Of a stretch of DNA of 24,430 nt, positions 19,238-24,430 are shown piece by piece. How positions within the stretch are numbered: position 1 is the stretch's first letter; each line of letters starts with the position of its first letter. The DNA is from Porogramme epimiltina. Lineage: Eukaryota > Basidiomycota > Agaricomycetes > Polyporales > Polyporaceae. The stretch covers positions 1-24,430 of the forward strand of contig FTLJ01000440.1 of assembly GCA_900155495.1 (NCBI GenBank). Reading direction: 5' to 3'. The position numbers were made by a program, and so were the translations under genes. A model generated the notes under the pieces. It saw nothing but the letters and a program-made list of their open reading frames with translations, was not told where the DNA came from and did no database searches.

Positions 19238-19640
19238 CTACTGTAATGCCACGCTACTAGGGAAACAATCTGCACGTACAATCACCGCACCTCCAATACA
19301 ACCTCCTACAGTGTGAACGAGGTGGGACACGAACTGGCGCCGGACCTCGCCGTTCGGGTCCGCTGCCGCCTGGTCCTTGGTGTCGCCAAACGGCAGGCGC
19401 ACGACGGTGCTCTTGAGGATATAGGGATCCTTCTGCGGGATGTTCGCGAGCACGGACGTGCTCGTGCCGAGGTTGTGCGGGACGATCTTGAGCTGGGTGT
19501 GCGCGAGTCAGTCCGAGAGCATGCCAAACCTCGCGCGCGACGTGTCGAAGTTGCCGTCTGTGAAGATGAGGAGGATTTCGAGGCCCTGGTCGGCCCGGGG
19601 CGCGCCTGCATCGAGTGCGGGGCGCCGGGTGGGGAGCTAT
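19238..19640 (-). pseudogene. Oxalate decarboxylase (cupin) fragment
   Basis: Leftward the frame reads APRADQGLEILLIFTDGNFD, FGMLSD, a TGA, LAHTQLKIVPHNLGTSTSVL, ANIPQKDPYILKSTVV and then FGDTKDQAAADPNGEVRRQF. The block LEILLIF-DGNFD ... LSDWLAHT ... NLG ... IPQKDPYI is the end of the first cupin domain and the inter-domain linker of basidiomycete oxalate decarboxylases, which convert oxalate to formate and CO2. The TGA stands where the conserved Trp of DWLAHT is expected. The His/Glu Mn-binding motifs of both cupins and the signal peptide are missing, so this cannot be an active enzyme. It ends near 19238 without a natural C-terminus. Confidence 0.7.
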
Positions 19641-19727
19641 ATTTGGCAAGGAACATCAGGCATTGAGTATGGAGGGACCCAAGGACGCTAGATGTAGAGG
19701 GAGGGGCTCACTAGTAAATGTCCTGGT

Positions 19728-20040
19728 CCGTACCCTTGCATAGTATGGAGGCGGTTCTGGGTCGAGCCCGCGAAGGTCGTGTATTGTACAACAGGGTCGC
19801 GCACGTATCCGATGGCCCACGTCACGGGCGACGAGGTGCTCGAGATCTGGCCGAGGTCGCCGGAGATGGCAAAGACGGAGAACACGCTGTGAGACGCGGT
19901 CTAAGTGAAATCGGACAAAAACAAGACACATGGGATCTACGCACGGAGATGGAGGCAAAGGAAGTGGACTGAGTGTTGGTCAAAACGCCGTTGTTGGCGA
20001 ACTGTGTCCGAGTTGCGGCGTCCCCATCGATTTGTCAAAC
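19728..20040 (-). pseudogene. GtaA-type glutaminase fragment
   Basis: Leftward exon 20037-19950 reads DGDAATRTQFANNGVLTNTQ then STSFASIS. A spacer with a GTGCGT donor and CTCACAG acceptor follows, then exon 19888-19728: VFSVFAISGDLGQISSTSSP, VTWAIGYVRDPVVQYTTFAG. The order xxxRxxFxNNGVLxNTQ ... FAxxxDLG ... V.WAIGxVRDPxxxY is characteristic of the fungal secreted glutaminase family (DUF5127/DUF4965), which deamidates glutamine outside the cell. Only this middle part is present. The upstream N-terminal domain and the large C-terminal catalytic region are absent. After 19728 the sequence passes directly toward the oxalate decarboxylase fragment in the same direction. Confidence 0.7.
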
Positions 20041-20522
20041 CGGGTCGCTGGGAACGTCGTTTATCAGGTACAAGAGCCGTCCGCTGTGCAGTGTAGTATC
20101 TTCGGGCCGGCCTAACTCCAACTTACCAACGCCTACGGAGTACATCTGAGTGGCTGTAAGACCTGTATAGTCCATCGCCAGCCAATGGTCCGCCTCATCA
20201 CTACACCGACATTTACGCAAACTGCGCAGACCGCCACCCAACAGCAGGCTTCGAGCAGACGAACTCACCTGAACAGCACTGTTGCGCCAACTGTGCAGGC
20301 GAAGGACACCCAGCAAGGGACCGCGCCTGGGGCCCCGCCCGGTTCCTCAGAGTCGCTCGCACGGGCAGGCTAGCCGCCCGTCCCCCGCATAGCGGATGAT
20401 TTTCGATTGCGATCGCGTCGGTTTTTTCTTTGTATTTCTCCTCATTGTCGTCAAGGCTCGCACTCTCCTCGCAACGTCTCCGTCTTCTCGCTCTCCATAC
20501 CTTTGTCCACCTGCCCCCCGCG
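20041..20522. other. Spacer and presumed promoter of the TET/JBP-like gene
   Basis: No clear gene. A minus-strand stretch (DYTGLTATQMYSVGVG before a GTAAGT donor, about 20115-20175) looks coding but is unassigned; it could be more of the glutaminase remnant or another fragment. From 20400 the plus strand becomes T/C-rich (cggttttttctttgtatttctcc, ctcgcaacgtctccgtcttctcgctctcc), as in basidiomycete promoters and 5' leaders. Confidence 0.4.
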
Positions 20523-22064
20523 ATGCCACACAAATCCCCATCCGGGCCCTCGCAACCTCGCGTCCGAATCTCTGGGGCGGACGGCGCATTGTCACCTCTC
20601 TCCCCGGGGTGTGCATCTGCCTTGACGGATGATTTTGCCGTCAACAAGTTTCGTGAAGACGTCGAGGCGCACATCCGGCTTCGATATGAGAATGAATGCG
20701 TCAGGATTTCAAAAGGTTCTTCGAATGGGCCTCTCGAAATCCCACATTTTGATTCAATCGACGACGACATGAAACATGAGCTCGATTCGATTGGTATCAT
20801 GCTGGCTCAGGCCCACAGCAATCGCAGTAAGTTGTATCTGTAGTTCCTGTCAATCTACTCCGTTCTAAAGTCAACGCAGTCCGGATGAAATGGGATGCCG
20901 ATCGCTATCTTGATCAAGTTGGAGGCTCGAGGGGCTTTTCGTCACTCAAGCGCGAGAACGAGCTCATGGATGTGTTTCCCCCACTACGGGGTGCAGAAGA
21001 TGTCCATGAGCGCGAACGCACCAAAAGGCATCTTCCAGTCGAGGATAGACCATGCCTGGTGGTAGACGAACACGGCAGAGTCCTTCTATGGAGCCTCCCT
21101 GGCATCCTGCCAAAACGCATGCAGGTGATCTCACTCCCGTCCCTCATCATAGATGCTCTGCTCTTTGCTCACAGTTCCAAGGATATACTCATGCAATACC
21201 ATGCTTCGTTTGCTCCCACGACCATGAAGTTGACTCCGAACAACGACAAGGATGCCCATCGTGGCCGTCGTAGCAAGGCGCCTTCAACATCAAAACGGAG
21301 GGCTTCGAAAGGCCGAGCATCGTGGCGGCTCTCTGAGGACTACTACTGGAGTGGGGGATGGACACCCGGGCAGATGTATATTGCCCCGGCTCGGTTTCCT
21401 CTTGGACAAAAGGTGAGAGTGAACCGTCTTTACCGATGATCCATTGAATTGGCTGTTTACCCTTCATCCCAAGTTTACATTGACGCCACGTGATAAAGGC
21501 CCCCCCCCCTCCGCCACCCTCGCCGCTTCTGGGTCACTGGTCCAAGAATGGTTAGTTCACACCCGCGAAGTCTGTGCTGTCGTGGATGCCATCCTTGCAA
21601 TTATCCATCCAGAGCTTGCTCGCGCCGGCAAAGAAGCCATGGCAAAGATCAAATCGGAAGCCGCCGCCCGTCGTAAGGCCGATACGCACAGCGCAGTCAG
21701 TCCCACGATCGCCTCTTGGTCGACAATTTTCAACGCCATCCACATCATTTCCAACCGGTCGAGCATCTATCACCGCGACTCGAACGCACGTCCTGGATGG
21801 TTTGATGCCCTGCTTTCGGTGGGGGAGTATGGGAAATCTGCTGTTCTGTCGTTTCGGAACTTAGGATTCTGCGTTCCATATGACAGTGGAACGCTCTCTT
21901 ATATTGCATCCCGAGTTGTCGTGCACAGTGTGCCAGAGGTCTGGGCAAACCGGCTTTGTTTGGCATTCATTTTTGATGACTCCGTTCATGCACACTACAG
22001 GGTCTGTGGCCCCAGATGGTCTTACTGTTCTTGCAGAAAATGTCCAGACAATTCGAGTAGTTAG
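20523..22064 (+). CDS. TET/JBP-family 2-oxoglutarate/Fe(II) dioxygenase (putative 5-methylcytosine oxidase)
   Basis: Three exons (20523-20826, 20880-21412, 21474-22064) join in frame to about 475 residues with introns of 53 and 61 bp. The start ATG follows a CT-rich leader. Order: an N-terminal region, then PCLVVDEHGRVLLWSLPGIL, SWRLSEDYYWSGGWTPGQ, a helix with AILAIIHPELARAGKEAM, ASWSTIFNAIHIISNRSSIY, then HRDSNARPGWFDALLSVGEY with the H-x-D iron ligands (His 21771, Asp 21777). FCVPYDSGTLSYIASRVVVH follows with the distal His (21924), and NRLCLAFIF with the Arg expected to bind 2-oxoglutarate (21951). This is the layout of the large Agaricomycete TET/JBP family, whose members oxidise methylcytosine or thymine in DNA and often accompany KDZ transposons. 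All ligands are present and no stop occurs. A 50 bp intron-like stretch (21124-21173) is best left in, since removing it shifts the frame. The C-terminus carries a Cys-rich CGPRWSYCSCRKCP. Confidence 0.85.
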
Positions 22065-22459
22065 CGGACCCAATTTGTATGTGTTGTAGTATCAGACATT
22101 TGGACATTGGTACTGTACAATTCTCACATCATCGCTCCCTCATGTGCTATGTTCCTTACCACATGCTATGTATCTTTCCTTATCTCCCTGTATCTCTTAT
22201 ATACCCGGTAGTGTAGCTATACAAATCGAGTCGCCTTCCGCTCTCGTCCATTTACAATATGTACATGTTGTTGAACTGCCTAGTGGATTATAACAGCACC
22301 TATGCTCTAATCCCAGAGCTAGTAGCACACTCAACCAAATGGTGGCTTGTTGTGTATAGTACAGTTTCACCCTCACAATATCCACGCTGACCCATACCAT
22401 ATATGTGGGGTGAGGGTTGGCACTGGGGAAAGGCATGCAAGCTTGAGCCTTGCACACAG
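22065..22459. other. 3' flank of the TET/JBP-like gene; no gene
   Basis: AT-richer non-coding DNA with TGTACA/ATGTACAT-type motifs and gtagtgtagctatac near 22210, faintly like the GTAG motifs at the left insertion ends. No convincing polyadenylation signal or transposon end can be fixed. Confidence 0.35.
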
Positions 22460-22913
22460 TGATGTGACATGGACCGGGAGGTCTGCTGGGGGCAAGTGGT
22501 ACGAGCTTGTGCGCAGGGAGGGAGAGAGGAGAGAGAGGGCCAAGGCCAAGAGGTAGGAGGCCGGAGGCGGACGAACGAGACTGTCGATAAAACAACGAAG
22601 TGGCGAAAATACAAAAGACGTGCACGCCAATGTGCGAGAGAAGGGGCGACGAAGACGAGTGAGCTGGAAAACGACAAAACAAAGCTGATATTCATCTGCT
22701 CGAAGGCAGGGATTAAATACATACAGGAAGGACCAAAAACTGCACGAATAAACGGTGCACGAGCCGGCGAAACACAGGAAATACGGGCGCGAGGGGACGA
22801 TCGGGACGGGGTTGTGGTGCTGCGTCGTCCAGAATACGATCGTGCTTTTAGGGGTTGTCGGTGTCGACGTTTTGGAGGCGGTCGCACTGGGTAGCGGCGC
22901 AGGATGCACATCA
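22460..22913 (-). mobile_element. LTR copy 3, inverted
   Basis: On the minus strand the block starts TGATGTGCATCC (22913) and ends ATGTCACATCA (22460), 454 bp with perfect 7 bp terminal inverted repeats. It is closely similar along most of its length to LTR copy 2 (9190-9659), including acccctaaaagcacgatcgt, gtatttaatccctgcc and agcagatgaatatcagctttgtt. No identical 5 bp duplication flanks it. Because the pyrimidine-rich gag-like region ends directly at its 5' border, it is either the 3' LTR of an internally deleted element or a solo LTR. Confidence 0.82.
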
Positions 22914-24430
22914 TCCCCTCCCTACTGAGATCTGGACCGTCCCCGGGCCAGTCGTCTCGCGGGAAGATGGACGAGGGTGTGCGTTGCGTGGTAGGGGGAT
23001 GAGGGAGGTCGATACAGATGTGGTAGGGGACGGCGGTCGGGAGGACGGAAGACGACGGCGGTAGGGACAGCGAGTCGACGGGGCGTTGAAGCGAAGAGTG
23101 GACAGATGGGGACGGAGGAGTCCTGCGAGATGTCGTGGGGGTAGATGCGTCGAGTTGTAGACAGTGGCGTGACAAGTGGGAACTCGATGCGGCGTCGGAC
23201 GTAGCATCGGGTCCGGCGGTAGTGACTGGTCTTCGTACGGAACAGGCATTGTGGACTGTGGTTGTAGAGCTTGCTGGGACTGCAATTCGCAGCAGGCCGT
23301 GCGTGCGCCGCACGAGGTGACGGAGACGAATCTTGAGGCGGCGCGAGTACCCGTTGATGAGGCGACAGACGGTTGAGGCGGAAGGGCAATGAAGGAAGTA
23401 GAAGGGGTAGGACGAGCCGGCGTCGGGAGGTGATTGTGGTAGAGGAGAACGAGTTTGGCGTAGACTGATGTCGTATTATCGGATGGAGGAGTGGGGATGT
23501 CGATAGGATAGAGCGAGATCGGAGGGTGGGAGTGGTGGGAGCGAGGCGTGGATTAACGAGGCGTAGATGGTGGAGACGAGACGGAGACGAGATGTGGACG
23601 AGACGAGGACGAGACGGAGAACGAGAACGAGAACGAGACGAGAACGGGACAGGATGACTAGAGACGAAGTGTCGAAGATGAGAGATGGATTACGCGGGTG
23701 GGGGATGGAAGTTTTGATGCGGTGTCTGCGGGATCGCGAGACGTGGGGGAAGCGTCTTGTACGCTAGGGGATGCGCGCGAGAGTGGTTCGAGAAGGGGGG
23801 CGTACCGCAGCGCATTCCCTCCCTACTGGAACCTAAACCCTACCGCAGCTCCTCGAAGGCGGCTTCGTTTTGACTTGTGATCGTTTGCTTGTACGTATAC
23901 TTGCGGATGCGACTGTAGTACGACGTCGAGATGTCGCTTTTGGGGCGGTGCTTGTTGATGAAAGCGGTGGGGTGTCGCGGCGTGCGGCGGGGAAGTCCAG
24001 AACGAGGGAGTCGAGGTGGTCGAGGAGGCGGCCGGCGCCGCGGAGACAACACATGGGGACGGAGGCGACGCAGCGGACGGATGGTGGAGAGGTGGAAGTC
24101 GGGGTTCGTGTCGAGGCTAGAAAGGGGCGAGAGGGCGAGGTCGATATATGCGACGAGTACGACGACGGCTCGGGGCCCGAGAACGGGTGGCACTGGCTGC
24201 CGTTGGTCGTTTTTGGGGGTGTCTCTGCGGGGGATGGTGGAGCTGCGGAAGATGGTGGAGCGGTGGTGCGTGTGGTCGAGGGTGCGGATGGGGATCGAGC
24301 GGATGCGAACGAGGGGGCGCGCGAGGAGGCGCGCGGTGTCGAGTCGGGCGGCGTAGAGGCGCGAGAGAGGCGGACAACGTTGTTTTGCTGATGACAGGCG
24401 CGGGATGGACAGCGCGCGCACCTTCAGGAG
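22914..24430 (-). pseudogene. Gag-like N-terminal region of a second element, partial
   Basis: The minus strand is strongly pyrimidine-rich and open in several frames, like 1090-3500 on the plus strand. Frame 24421-23840 contains PRAVVVLVAYIDLALSPLSS, INKHRPKSDISTSYYSRIRK and YTYKQTITSQNEAAFEELR before a stop. The YYSRxRxY block parallels RYYSRNRYL near 1375. Further left it becomes Pro/Ser/Thr/Arg-rich (SRRTPPSPSVHSSLQRPVDS), comparable to the gag linker at 2950-3170, and ends at the LTR. I infer the same retroelement family. Exact frame and reading cannot be settled, and the 5' part runs off the window. Confidence 0.4.
23572..23653. repeat. GAGACG/GAGAAC hexamer repeat
   Basis: Imperfect hexanucleotide array on the plus strand: gagacgagacggagacgag, then gacgagacgaggacgagacg, then gagaacgagaacgagaac. 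It breaks the gag-like reading and explains open frames rich in Arg/Glu/Thr (plus) or Ser/Arg/Val (minus). Confidence 0.9.

Noticed and set aside
19313..19666. Plus-strand Glu/Arg/Val-rich ORF of 117 codons
   Set aside because: It lies opposite the oxalate decarboxylase fragment, whose minus-strand motifs are specific; the plus frame is a GC-driven shadow.
22300..23313. Single minus-strand gene of 337 codons spanning the LTR border
   Set aside because: It crosses the LTR boundary at 22913 and continues through the LTR, which also gives open frames in copy 2; this is fortuitous openness of a pyrimidine-rich strand.
23572..23653. CRISPR-like or regulatory array
   Set aside because: It is a simple imperfect hexanucleotide repeat with no spacers.
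1..24430. tRNA or rRNA genes
   Set aside because: Scanned for TTCRA-type T-loops with matching acceptor stems and for conserved rRNA blocks; candidate gattcgaa sites near 789 and 13411 lack any cloverleaf.
1..24430. KDZ or other transposase inside the window
   Set aside because: No recognisable transposase catalytic block or CxC zinc-finger domain was found in any frame, so a KDZ link for the TET/JBP-like gene rests on family knowledge only.

Overview
The window looks like a repeat-rich, decayed stretch of a filamentous basidiomycete genome (Agaricomycete, polypore-like). It is eukaryotic: genes are split by 42-80 bp introns with GT(A/G)NGT donors and YAG acceptors, there are no operons, and the recognisable proteins have familiar Agaricomycete relatives. 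I find no prokaryotic gene, tRNA, rRNA or CRISPR. Family calls rest on motifs I recognise by eye; no search was run.

Left half (about 1-11.4 kb): nested mobile DNA. A Ty3/Gypsy-type gag reads rightward from about 1090 and is cut into three collinear pieces (to 3762, 4446-4546, 9072-9190). The first gap is an LTR with TGATGTG...CACATCA ends (3763-4445). The second is a roughly 4.5 kb insertion (about 4547-9065) with CTAC/GTAG-rich ends in inverted orientation and no visible transposase. It carries broken copies of cellular genes: a PH-RhoGAP protein and a single-pass membrane glycoprotein. A second LTR (about 9190-9659) ends exactly against a leftward zinc-knuckle gag-like gene (9660-11409), whose reading frame it terminates. 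No reverse transcriptase, integrase or protease was seen, so pol is missing or outside the window.

Middle (11.8-17.7 kb): the best host gene is a leftward multi-exon Ulp1/SENP SUMO protease (11795-14378) with its catalytic His, Asp, Gln and Cys present. Beyond it are leftward coding remnants: an unrecognised protein, a probable CCDC47-like C-terminus, and another unrecognised protein.

Right half (17.7-24.4 kb): after about 1.5 kb without recognisable genes come two adjacent leftward fragments of carbon/nitrogen metabolism genes, a cupin oxalate decarboxylase and a GtaA-type glutaminase. Next is a complete-looking rightward three-exon gene of the fungal TET/JBP 2-oxoglutarate/Fe(II) dioxygenase family (20523-22064), with the H-x-D, distal His and Arg in place. 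A third LTR copy lies inverted at 22460-22913, followed upstream on its own strand by a pyrimidine-rich gag-like region running off the window.

Taken together, a putative DNA-methylcytosine oxidase sits in an island of LTR elements and shuffled gene fragments. Fungal TET/JBP genes are known to expand together with KDZ-type DNA transposons, so it may belong to a mobile element whose other parts are outside this window or lost.
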